The notes under the pieces are model-generated. The model did not search any database. It was not told the origin of the DNA and saw only the letters and a program-made list of their open reading frames with translations. Both the position numbers and the translations under genes were made by a program. Shown in pieces: positions 1 through 50,300 of a stretch of DNA of 64,000 bases (position 1 is its first letter; each line of letters begins with the position of its first letter). The stretch is from Liolophura sinensis (lineage: Eukaryota; Mollusca; Polyplacophora; Chitonida; Chitonidae), in contig NC_088306.1 in the NCBI RefSeq assembly GCF_032854445.1, positions 14,443,386 to 14,507,385 on the forward strand, in the 5' to 3' direction.

Positions 1-190
1 AGTTAACGACTTGCTAATGACTATATCATTTATACGGCGGTTACCTGTAGGTTTTGATTGGAGTGCGCACACCACTACACCTCACAGATATGACAAACCT
101 TCTGACATAATCGCGCAATCGAAACTGCGAGAGCTTGATTCGAACCCTCGATCTCATTAACCAGCAGCTAGTGGCTTTCTGACCTTGTAT
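1..190 (-). repeat. tRNA-related SINE fragment (runs off left edge)
   Basis: On the minus strand a Pol III B-box-like GGGTTCGAATC is followed by about 130 bases ending in a GCCGTATAAATGATATAG / TAGCAAGTCGTTAAC tail. That tail resembles the tRNA-SINE family also seen at 17.9 and 27.7 kb. No good A box was seen. It probably continues past base 1. Confidence 0.45.
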
Positions 191-664
191 CTGAACATAT
201 GGTTGAATAAAATTTTATCAGTTATGCAATGAATTCATTCAGTTCAGTTTGCACTAAAACAGGAGAACAGTGGGAAACTGTTCGGACGCACTTTTCACGA
301 TCTAACATTTAAAAGAAAAGTAAACCTGAAAGACCTTTTGAAAAGCTTTATCTGAATACTTTCAGTTTTTTCTGACATTTTCCCCACAGGATTAAATGCA
401 GCCAAATGTTTGGACTGAATGGTTGGCTTGCATGCCGCCGATAACGTCATGCCGTCTCCTCGTGCTTCCAAAAGTAGGTATCTTATCAATGTGATCAATC
501 AAGTGCCATCTTACAATCCGAATGTCTGAATGTGTTGAACTCAGTAGGAAAAAGAATGAGGAGAACTGTTGACATTTTGACTGTTGTCCAACATAATCGA
601 AAGTTGTTACAGAAAAAATACTCCTTGGCCGTTGCTGGTTCTCTTTAAATTAAGACACACCTAC

Positions 665-39532
<38,868 letters not shown>

Positions 39533-39797
39533 TAAGGAGTGTGTTGAAAGGTGACATTTTGACAGGATGCGCGGGTAAATCCTGTTTACATGGGAAATAT
39601 AGCTAGGACGGTGAAATATGCTGTGTAGGTTAGAACTCCGGATGAAACGCGAGACTGCGCTCTGCGGTGCACGTGCATCAGAGAATAAACAGTCTGTAGC
39701 ATATATTTATTTTTGTACTTCTAAAAATCATGTTCACATATTTGGCTTGTACTTTACGCTTTCACCTATACAGCGGCGGTAAGCACTGTTGTATGAT
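39533..39797 (-). promoter_or_regulatory. Putative 5' UTR / promoter side of exon 1c
   Basis: Immediately upstream of the exon 1c ATG. No recognised core promoter motif; the role is assigned only because 1c appears to be a first exon. Confidence 0.25.
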
Positions 39798-39930
39798 TTG
39801 ATTTATTTATTTATTCGATTGGACTTTTACGCCGTACTCAGTTATGTATATTTCCCTTATACGACAGCGGTGGAAACCTGGCAGATGCTGGGAAATCTCA
39901 CAACCGCTACCATCCTGGCAGAACTTCCAA
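39798..39930 (-). repeat. MetaSINE-like element, decayed
   Basis: (ATTT)n, CGATTGGACTTTTACGCCGT, CTTATACGACAGCGG, GGAAACCTGGCAGATGC, then poorly matching sequence. Confidence 0.75.
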
Positions 39931-41489
39931 CGGTTTATGTCAGAAATTACTAAGGTTCAAAAATCCAGCTGAATGGACGCATCACGTGGTGTTTTAGTAC
40001 AAAGTAATTACTGCTACTCTTATTGGTACATAAGTCGTCGGTGTATGTTGTACGTCTATGTCTACGTGATTGACTGGAAACATACAATGTAAGCCTGATA
40101 TCACAACTGATTTAAGTACACTTCTCACGTACACATTTATTTCAATAGACATCAATAAGAATTACACAATAGATTACACAAACAGAATACTAAACGATAA
40201 CGTCTGTTGACAAAATGGACACCAAAGGCTGCAAAATGGGTCTATTCATTTTCTATTTTTATTTTTCTTGTAAGGGACCAATAGTCCTCTAGTACAATTC
40301 ACTGGTCATCTACACCCACAAACGGCCTATCAGTTATTCTGCCTGTAATGGAGGACCCGACACCACCTCATTGTGACACGACCTTAAAGAGAATGTATTG
40401 CACCAGAACGTCATATTATGATACAGACATTTTCTCGAATTTTCTTTGGAAACAAAGCCGATTCTATTTCCATTGTTCAGTTAGTGTGTGCATGAAAACC
40501 TTCATTATTTGTACCACTGTATCACTGTGGCAACAGATCAATGCCACATATCGTAGTACAATACATGTTTTGTTCCTTAAATTGCATAGTTGTATTTCAA
40601 CAGAACAAATATGGCCAGGATACATAAAATACATGTGTGCGGCTTCACAGCACTAGGCACAAATTGACACCATGCACCAACAAAGGTGGGCTAGTGATTT
40701 ACTGAGCTATAATAAGCTATACTAAAACGGTGACTGGCCAGTTACAAGGTGGCCTGAAAGTAACAAACATGAGATGGGTATAACTGGATACAATACATCG
40801 AATACAGATGTTTTGACATGACTTAAACAGACATTTGGCACATACATTCAGAATGGTATGAACAGATCTACATGGGAATTAGTACATTGCACTACAAAAA
40901 CAAAGCTATGCTAGATTCGAACTCTGACCGTGATGAGAATACTAATTCATCAGATTCACTAATTCATCTGAGTTAATGGTTATGGTACGGGATTAATGCT
41001 GGAACAAGTTACAACAGATTTACAACTGTATTTTATCCATCAACAGAGGATTGTCTGGCAAATCGATATCATTTAATGAATGACACGAGTAACATGCCTT
41101 ATATACAAATAGGGTATACAGTACACAAGTACACAGAAAGCACAAACCTGTATGTTTTCCGATGAGGTCACCATTACACCTGCACAATGTAACTACGTGC
41201 ATATTACTTAAGTAGCTATGTGTTTATACATCTTGATTGTTCAGTTATGCGTGACACAATGCTCATCTACTGACTTCAATCCAATATATCACAGACATTC
41301 AAGGACTCGAGTTTTCGTCACTATGGTACACTCATGTAACAATATATTACTTTATCCGTAACGGACAACTGGACACATTTAGAGAAATAGTTAAAGTAGT
41401 AACTCTTACAACAAATTTAGGACATATGAGTGGTGTAATACGTAAAATAATTAACAATTCTGTGACAACACATCGAGCACAGTCTAACA
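39931..41489. other. Unassigned DNA upstream of the GH31 gene
   Basis: No gene, SINE core or known motif recognised. Small open frames here show no conserved motif. Confidence 0.4.
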
Positions 41490-41766
41490 TTTATTTATTT
41501 ATTTATTTATTTATTTATTTGATTGCTGTTTTACGCCGTACTCAAGAATATTTCACTTATACGATGGCGGCCAGCATTATGGTGGGAGGAAACCGGGCAG
41601 GGCCCGGGGGAAACCCCACGACCATCCGCAGGTTGCTGGAGGCCTTCACACGTACGGCCAGAGAGGAACCCAGCATTAGCTGCACTTGAACTCACAGCGA
41701 TCGCATTGGTGAGAGGCTCCTGGGTCATTATGCTGCGCTAGCGCGATAACCAACTGAGCCACCTGT
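41490..41766 (-). repeat. MetaSINE-like element, full length
   Basis: Good reverse-sense copy: (ATTT)n, GTTTTACGCCGTACTCAAGA, GGCGGCCAGCATTATGGTGG, ACCATCCGCAGGTTGCTGG, CACAGCGATCGCATTGGTG and the head end GATAACCAACTGAGCCACC. Confidence 0.93.
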
Positions 41767-41865
41767 CTATCACTGAGTTAGCTCGCCTGAATAGTGTTAG
41801 AGGGAACTCAACATTCAGCTATGTACACTGTCGTGATAATGCTGCATGATAACGCTTCATTCACA

Positions 41866-41935
41866 TTTTTTCATGCCTCTGTAATTGGCTTCAGGCGATT
41901 CTCACCAATAGACCCACAAAAAATCGTTAGTGTGC
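41866..41935 (+). repeat. 70-bp duplicated segment, copy 1
   Basis: TCATGCCTCTGTAATTGGC through CCCACAAAAAATCGTTA is nearly identical to 63698-63765. Both copies lie next to a MetaSINE, on opposite sides. Confidence 0.75.
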
Positions 41936-41989
41936 ATCAGCATTTAACTCGTGTGCGTTTAACAAATCTATCTAATGCTCTGCGTTAGG

Positions 41990-44900
41990 CTAGGTGGAAA
42001 TATCACCGTTTGCAAGGCAAGAGCGTGCCGAGTAAACAAACAAAACTAGTTTGTTTTAAACCATGAAAGTTTGCACTGAACCATGAAAGTTTTGCTAAAC
42101 CGTACATACGCGACCGCTAAGGGAGTAGTCTCCCTTACTTAGTTAAACACCTAGGCCTGTCTGCTAAATAGCTTGCAATAAGATAAAAACATACCATCTC
42201 AACATTACACACAATAAAGGCAGTTTGGAACGCTATAAATCTTTCAGCGTGAAGGAGGCCTGTCAGGTTACTATTTTGGTGATGTTACAGAACTGAGATA
42301 TCGGAATTGTTTCTACTGACATAACCCAAAACCTCGTGGGGCATGCCTTTTAGTCATACATGCGTTCATGGTACGAGTGACGCGGAATGGTGCTTCCGGT
42401 TTCTTTGTAATATGACGTATCCCAAAAGCTGGCATACAGAATTAACATCCACGTCGGGAAAATACGGCTGTTACTGTTTAGATCTGTTTCTCTATTCTGA
42501 CTAAATGACTATTGTTATCTTTTTCATTTGCTGCCTTTTTCCTTTTAACGGACGCCTTGAACCATATCCCGTCAAGTTTCTTGAATAGGGGGAATTTGGC
42601 GTAACATCTAAGTTGGCGATCCAAATACAAAATCTCCCAAATGCCGTAAGAAAGTGCAGGTTCAATTCTGAGCACTGGCAGATTTTCTAGGATCCCCGTA
42701 AAAAAACTATTAAAGTTCATATTTCAGCGGACAATAACAGCGTTTTCACTGTTTCGTCAGATAGTTTTATAATACAATCCTATGTTAGGCAGATGTAACT
42801 TTTTCAATAACTCTCATGTTGTTTTTGCTCCTTTGGCAATAACATCATATTTTTTGCGATAATGTATTTGCCGTTGTTATGAAATTTGATGGCCGAGTAT
42901 TTTTAACTGTCGATAGTTTTTATCTCTTGGGTCTTAAAATAAAACGGTAGATCATGGTGTTCGTCTATTCTTAAGATAACAATGTTTGTTTTGTCTGTCA
43001 TTTCCACATGTATGATTCACAATACACGGTTTAAATCTTTTCGGTAGTGTTTTCATCTCTTTCACAGACCAGACCTGAAAAACTGTATCTTCAGCTTAAA
43101 CTAATATGTCAGCTGAATGTTGACAAAAATATTGTAGCGATTTTGTTTTTATGTATATATCTTCTTAACGATACAGATATCCCAGTTCCAAATCACACCA
43201 TTTACTACAGGGGAAAGCACAATATTGGTAGCGTGAATCACCCAGTGTCGAACTCTGGAACAATATCTGTATACTGCTGGAGACGTTCGCTACTATGGAT
43301 TCTTTTGAATGTCAGCTCGGTCAGTCCGTGTCATTCAGTAGTATGTTTGGGAAAACCACTAGTTAGCTCTGAACTTCGAATAACCAAGAAAAGTCCGATT
43401 TTTAAAGTTCAACAAACAGCAGCAACAGTTTTATTAAAATAGAGTGACAAGAGTATGTTGATATATATATATAGGTAAAAGTGCCAGTACTGTGTACAAG
43501 CACAACATCTGTACTTCAGATGGTTCAGATAACTGTGTTAGGGATATCTCAGGGAGGTATTAAACCTAGTACTGCTGTGATAGTGGTATGTCCTACTGGT
43601 GTCATATAGACAATATGTCAGCCATGTGTGTGGACATTATCCGTAAATAATACTTTCAGGTCTTCTCTGGGAGTAACAGTTCCAGAATTGGTCCAGTAAT
43701 AACTTGGGAAAACGAGTTTCAAATTCTGGGACTCGGTGTCTCACTGTGCTGAAACTGGGAATCCCAGTCCCACGATTGCTCAGGGGCACTTATGCACAAA
43801 TTCTCCCAGTATAAATGTTTCAGCTCATACTTGGGAATTATAAAATTTTGGTCCAGAAAATCCCAGTGACAAACTATTGAGATATACTGTCTCAATCATG
43901 GTTGGGAATATCAGTCTCACAGCCTGGGAAAGTCAGTCCCACAGCCTGGGAACACTTGTGTCACAATTTGGAACTAGCAGTCCCACTGTCTCTAGGTATG
44001 CTCTAAAGCTGAAATCCCACTTCAGTGCTGACAACTTATCTAGCTACCACTTCACACTGCTTATATACATGTAAAATACCTGCCTTAGAAAGCTAACTAG
44101 GTGGAAATTTAAATGTTAACACGACGGTGGTCCGAGATCATCTGGGACTAAAAGTGGGAATTTGCCCAGTATTTATAGTCTACGCTCATAAATATTCATG
44201 AGTACCAAGGATGGTACTCAGAGCACTGATTGGCTAATACCAAAGTAACAACATCTGTGTATAGAAATACTATACATGTACATGCGTATCTACTGTCATG
44301 GCACATTTTTTTTCTTTTTCTTAATAATGGAAAGATGAACAATAACTTGTAGGTAGGAAGGAGATGAGCCTGTGGAGTGAAACTATTTACTTTCGCAAAT
44401 ACAAGTTAATGCCCCTTTTGAAACTCTTCAATATGAGTTTAACACTAAAGGATGTCGTAAATTAGACAACCTCGTCTAGCGGCAGTTCACCATGAACAAC
44501 GATCGTGCGCGGCGAAGCAACAACAACAACCACAAAAAATGATTTAGTGTCTTAAACTTGGTATAAAGGACGTTTTGTGCCAAAATCATGCCACAGTCAG
44601 TGAGTACTAATGTTGTTTTAACTGGAAAGATGCCGTACGTGGTTTGTTACAGCAAGAATATGTCCAAAAGTAATGGAAACTCTACTCGAATTTGTCACTT
44701 CAAAATATTAACAATGGCGGATGTTTCGCCAAACTTAAGGTCGCTAAAAAAAAAAAAAAAAAAAAAACTGTTGTTTGCAACCTAGTCAAACAATATCTGA
44801 TCACCAAGCTTGGAGAGAAACTCCTTCATCATGTCAGTGTATTATACGTGAAATATGGTGTTCTAATTAAGTCATCAAGTGTTAAAATTCTTACGTTGGA

Positions 44901-45384
44901 AGGGACAGGGCTCCACGGAAACTGTGTCCTTCAAAAGTTATATCAAGGCGCCAAAAACAACTTGCTCTCATGAGTGCACAAAATACCCTGTCTCTATATG
45001 TTAAAAAAAAAAAATATATATTTCAAAATATTCCACAAAAATTCTAATTTAATTTAAGGATATCTCTAACCCATAAAAATTGACATTTTACAGGTAAAAC
45101 CTGTGTCTACGTTATGGACAAGGCAGAAAATTAACCCCTAACCTCCCATGCAATTATATGAAATAATATACTGTCTCTAGCAAAATCGCCACAATATCAT
45201 TACTTTGAATAACAAAAACGTTCGCTGTGAATTTAGAAAGGAAATCTAAATCGTTTGTATATGAGGTAGGCCTAAACAAAAACGTATCCCCGCGCAACAC
45301 GATGTTATAACTCGCAACATGCTGCTATAACTCGCAACACGCAGGTGGAGCTTTACATTGTTTTAATGTGATTGTATGTTAAAT
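41990..45384. other. Unassigned DNA, 3.4 kb
   Basis: Contains a poly-A run at about 44747-44767, a short TA-rich stretch at 43462, and a loose 22-bp repeat at 43902-43990 (AGCCTGGGAA..CAGTCCCAC). A minus-strand frame at 42478-42720 encodes 80 residues without a recognised motif. No gene is called. Confidence 0.4.
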
Positions 45385-45750
45385 GTTATGGCAACACAGC
45401 ATTTGTAGTCTTTCTAGACTTGTGACGTCTAATGAATTCCAATTAACATCACTGTATATTTTGTCTGAGTCTATCCCATGTAAACTTTGGGTGTGGCTTA
45501 CCTGATCAGTTTTCTCTGAAATCCTAGTTCTGTTTGGGCCTTGTGTCTAGGGACGTGTGAGTTGCTAATATGTTTATGCATTTACATGAACAGATGGAGT
45601 GGGGCCCTGACTGGGGTAAACTGACAAGAGGTCGTGTTTCACCGGTTGCATGTGACAATTTGCCAGCCACCACAGTCGTCGCTGCTCTGGTTTCAGTCTT
45701 TATGTTCCGTGTCTTCAATTATGGTACAATATTATAGCAATAACTGTCAA
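45385..45750 (+). repeat. R1 repeat with a central insertion
   Basis: GGCAACACAGCATTTGTAGT and CAATTAACATCACTGTATA match the left half. After an unmatched stretch, CATTTACATGAACAGATGGA, AAACTGACAAGAGGTCGTG, TTTCACCGGTTGCATGTGAC and CGTCGCTGCTCTGGTTTCAG match the right half. Confidence 0.65.
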
Positions 45751-46044
45751 GACGCACTGGGGATATATATAACTGGGGTTAATTCTGGTGACTATAAACG
45801 ATCGACTACGCTCGTGTTGCCACATGTCGGCATGACTAGTGTAACGTTCGTTGAAGGCCTGCACTTGTCTTCCACAAAGAGGCTGTGCATACCATATCAC
45901 GTGAGAAAGCTGGTCAATAACTTGTCAAACGTCGGTGGTTTATGTCGAGCACTAAGATGACCGCTTTCGTATATGTAAAATTACTTATGGCGTATGGCGT
46001 TATGTGCGGTAATATGTACACCATTTAAAGACATGATTTAAAAA

Positions 46045-46090
46045 GATCTGTGTAAAGTGATGTTAATTGTAATTTATTAGGCGCAATTTA
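46045..46090 (-). repeat. R1 repeat, short fragment
   Basis: AAGTGATGTTAATTGTAATT plus TATTAGGC matches the left half of R1 in reverse. Confidence 0.4.
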
Positions 46091-46099
46091 GTAGACGTG

Positions 46100-47339
46100 G
46101 CATTCAGAATTTTGAAGTGCACATATCACAAGGAGTAAAAACAATCTTCATCATATGCAGAATAAAGATTTTTTTGGATGTATGTAATTACGTGCTAAAA
46201 CAACTGCACAGATTAACACTTACTGATCTCTAGCCATTTTTCATATAAATCTATAGGTGTCAAAATTAGATGCCTAAATTATAATGTGCATTAATCTAGA
46301 ATTAACCAAATAGGCATCCAAAACCTGTGGTATTTGGAAATCCCAGAGTTCAGAGATGTGCCACTGAAAATTATCTTCCACAAAATCACTTGGAACGACT
46401 GATATGACAATATCATTATCAGAAGTTTCTAATAACGTTGGTAGAGTGCCCCTGAGAGGTCAGAAAATAGGAAATGCTAAAAGTTTTGCATGTTCTAGCC
46501 TACAACAGTGTCTTAAAATTTACTTAGAAACTATTGGAATGGATTTATGTAGTGGTTTGTGGTTTGTTATACGTACTTGGGATTTATTTTGATGAGTTGA
46601 CTATTACACTGTGTACAAAGAAAGATACAGTCGAGCACAAATTGGCAGATTTCTGACAAATGTCACTCTTACATTCTGATTTGGCTGCAGAGCAAGTAAT
46701 GCTCTTTCCTCTTAAATTATTTTCAACGACATGACAGAATGGCGGTCATCAAAGGCATCAAGGGCTATAACACAGATTGATGAGAAAGTCAAGGGTTGTC
46801 TTATCAGATAAGAAAAATGGGTTTCCAGTAGGTTGAGGCTCTTGGATGTTACGCTTGTATCTAACACAGCTAATCAGGGTAACCTATTGTGCTCGCTCCC
46901 TATAGGTTAACCCTATTTTATATTCCGCTAGCTTCATATGGATCAATAATTTTGACGTTTTTTTAGATCGATAGGTCTTTGTGGAGCTTTCCCAATCTTC
47001 ATAGCAAAAGAGCGGCGCAGACGAATTGACTGATAATGCCAGTTAGAAGAAAGGCAAGGGATTTGTTTATCCTGCTCACCTTTCATCTACCCTTATAGAT
47101 CCTCTGTGATCCAGAAACGATGGAGAAAAATGGCCAGAGCTCGACGTCTTACCCTCTAAACACGAATAATGACTGATCTCTTCCGTTTCATGAGTGAATG
47201 TCTTCAGATATGTATTTGTTTCATTTTCCACATCTAGTATATTACCATGTCATTTGCATGACGTATTTCGCGGCTTCCGTAGATGAGGTAAATAGTGTGC
47301 GCGTCTCATCAGCACGGTCACCATGACCCAAACTTTTGA
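46100..47339. other. Unassigned flank of the satellite array
   Basis: No gene recognised. Positions 47145-47169 repeat, with two mismatches, a 25-nt element found upstream of exon 1b. A short hairpin (AGGGTAACCTAT / ATAGGTTAACCCT) lies at about 46876-46913. Confidence 0.35.
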
Positions 47340-50300
47340 CACGTGCCCAGCAACGGCTCTTACTCCATGGAAACCAGGGAAATTTGCAATTTTTTAAAAA
47401 GCTGCCGATGCCTGGCCCAATTCCGCATCTTTTGGCACCTTATTGATGTGGGTCAGTGTTCAAGTGTACTTTTTACAGCAGACTGTATCTAGTACCTTGT
47501 GTTTTTTATGTACAAATGGTGTGCTTTTTCTACACGTAGATAAAGACATTGAGATTGTCTTGGACTTAGAAGTAAGACAATTGCTGGATGAGTTAAATGG
47601 GCTTAGCCCAAAGATTTGACGTCTTCTGGGCTACCGAAGGGCACATAACTTATAGTCAAAAGTTGAATACAGTAATGACCAGTCGCGATGGTACATAGTA
47701 CAGTGTAGCCGATTTCAATTAACAAAATGACCAGGCAAAAATGCAAAAGTGGAAAATCTGTTTCAGTGCTGCTGGTAAGAGGCTAATCCGACGTATTTTG
47801 TGACGAGAAATCGAATGGTGCAAATCGCGTTGCTCTCCGACCAATACTTTTGGCTGTAGTAACAATCGAGTGATCACTGGTGTCATAATTACGTGCCCAG
47901 CAACGGCCCTTACTCCATGGAAACCAGGGAAATTTGCAATTTTTTAAACAGCTGCCAATGCCTGGCCCAATTCCGCATCTTTTAGAACCTTATTGATGTG
48001 GGTCAGTGATCAGTTGTACTTTTTACAGCAGACTGTATCTAGTACCTTGTGTTTTTTATGTACAAATGGTGTGGTTTTTCTACATCTAGATAAAGACATT
48101 GAGATTGTCTTGGACTTAGAAGTAAGACAATTGCTGAGTGAGTTAAATGGGCTTAGCCCAAAGATTTGACGTCTTCTGGGCTACCGAAGGGCACATAACT
48201 TATAGTCAAAAGTTGAATATAGTAATGACCAGTCGCGATGGTACATAGTACAGTGTAGCCGATTTCAATTAACAAAACGACCAGGCAAAAATGCAAAAGT
48301 GGAAAAACTGTTCCAGTGCTGCTGGTAAGAGGTTAATCCGACGTATTTTGTGACGAGAAATCGAATGGTGCAAACTGCGTTGTTCTCCGACCAATACTTT
48401 TGGCTGTACATACAATTGAATGATCATTGATGTCATAGTCACGTGCCCAACAACGGCTCTTACACCTTGGAAACCAGGGAAATATGCAATTTTATGAACA
48501 GCTGCCGATGCCTGGCCCAATTCCGCATCTTTTGGCACCTTATTTATGTGGGTCAGTGTTTAAATGTACTTTTTACAGCAGACTGTATCAAGTACCTTGT
48601 GTTTTTTATGTACAAATGGTGTTGTTTTTCTACATGTAGATAAAGACATTGAGTTTGTCTTGGAATTAAAAGTAAGACAATTGCTGGATGAGTTAAATGG
48701 GCTTAACCCAAAGATTTGACGTCTTCTGGGCTACCGAAGGGCACATAACTTATAGTCAAAAGTTGAATATAGTGATGACCAGTCCCGATGGTACATAGTA
48801 CAGGGTATCCGATTTCAAATTAACAAAAATACCAGGCAAAAATGCAAAAGTGGAAAAACTGTTCCAGTGCTGCTGGTAAGAGGTTAATCTGACGTATTTT
48901 GTGACGAGAAATCGAATGGTGCAAACCGCGTTGCTCTCCGACCATTACTTTTGGCAGTATCGACAATTGAATGATCATTGATGTCATAGTCACGTGCCCA
49001 GCAACGGCTCTTAGTCCATGGAAACCAGGGAAATTTGCAATTTTTTAAACAGCTGCCGATGCCTGGCCCAATTCCGCATCTTTTAGAACCATATAGATGT
49101 GGGTCAGCGATCAGTTGTACTTTTTACAGCAGACTGTATCTAGTACATTGTGTTTTTTATGTACGAATGGTGTGGTTTTTCTACATGTAGATAAAGACAT
49201 TGAGATTGTCTTGGACTTAGAAGTAAGACAATTGTTGAGTGAGTTAAATGGGCTTAGCCCAAAGATTTGACGTCTTCTGGGCTACCGAAGGGCACATAAC
49301 TTATAGTCAAAAGTTGAATATAGTAATGACCAGTCGCGATGGTGCATAGTACAGTGTAGCCGATTTCAATTAACAAAAAGACCAGGCAAAAATGCAAAAG
49401 TGGAAAAACTGTTCCAGTGCTGCTGGTAAGAGGCTAATCCGACGTATTTTGTGACAAAAAATCCAATGGTGCAAACCGCGTTGCTCTCCGACCACTACTT
49501 TTGGCTGTAGCCACAATTGAATGATCATTGATGTCATAGTCACATGGCCAACAACGGCTCTTACTCCATGGAAACCAGGGAAATTTGCAATTTTTTAAAC
49601 ACCTGCCGATGCCTGGCCCAATTCCACATCTTTTGGCACCTTATTTATGAGGGTCAGTGTTTAAGTGTACTTTTTACAGCAGACTGTATCAAGTACCTTG
49701 TGTTTTTTATGTACAAATGGTGTGGTTTTTCTACACGTAGATAAAGACATTGAGATTGTCTTGGACTTAGAAGTAAGACAATTGCTGGGTGAGTTAAATG
49801 GGCTTAGCCCAAAGATTTGACGTCTTCTGGGCTACCGAAGGGCACATAACTTATAGTCAAAAGTTGAATATAGTAATGACCAGTCGCGATGGTACATAGT
49901 ACAGTGTATCCGATTTCAAATTAACAAAAAGACCAGGCAAAAATGCAAAAGTGGAAAAACTGTTCCAGTGCTGCTGGTAAGAGGCTAATCCGACGTATTT
50001 TGTGACGAGAAATCGAATGGTGCAAACCGCGTTTCTCTCCGACTAATACTTTTGGCTGTACCCACAATTGAATGATCATTGATGTCATGGTCACGTGCAC
50101 AACAACGGCCCTTACTCCATGGAAACCAGGGAAATATGCAATTTTATGAACAGCTGCCGATGCCTGGCCCAATTCCGCATCTTTTGGCACCTTATTTATG
50201 TGGGTCAGTGTTTAAGTGTACTTTTTACAGCAGACTGTATCAAGTACCTTGTGTTTTTATGTACACATGGTGTGGTTTTTCTACATGTAGATAAAGACAT

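Noticed and set aside
43047-43442. 131-codon + strand frame
   Set aside because: No motif, low-complexity composition and no neighbouring exons; treated as chance.
44588-44973. Frames across a poly-A run
   Set aside because: The lysine run is the translated poly-A tract, and the flanks match nothing.
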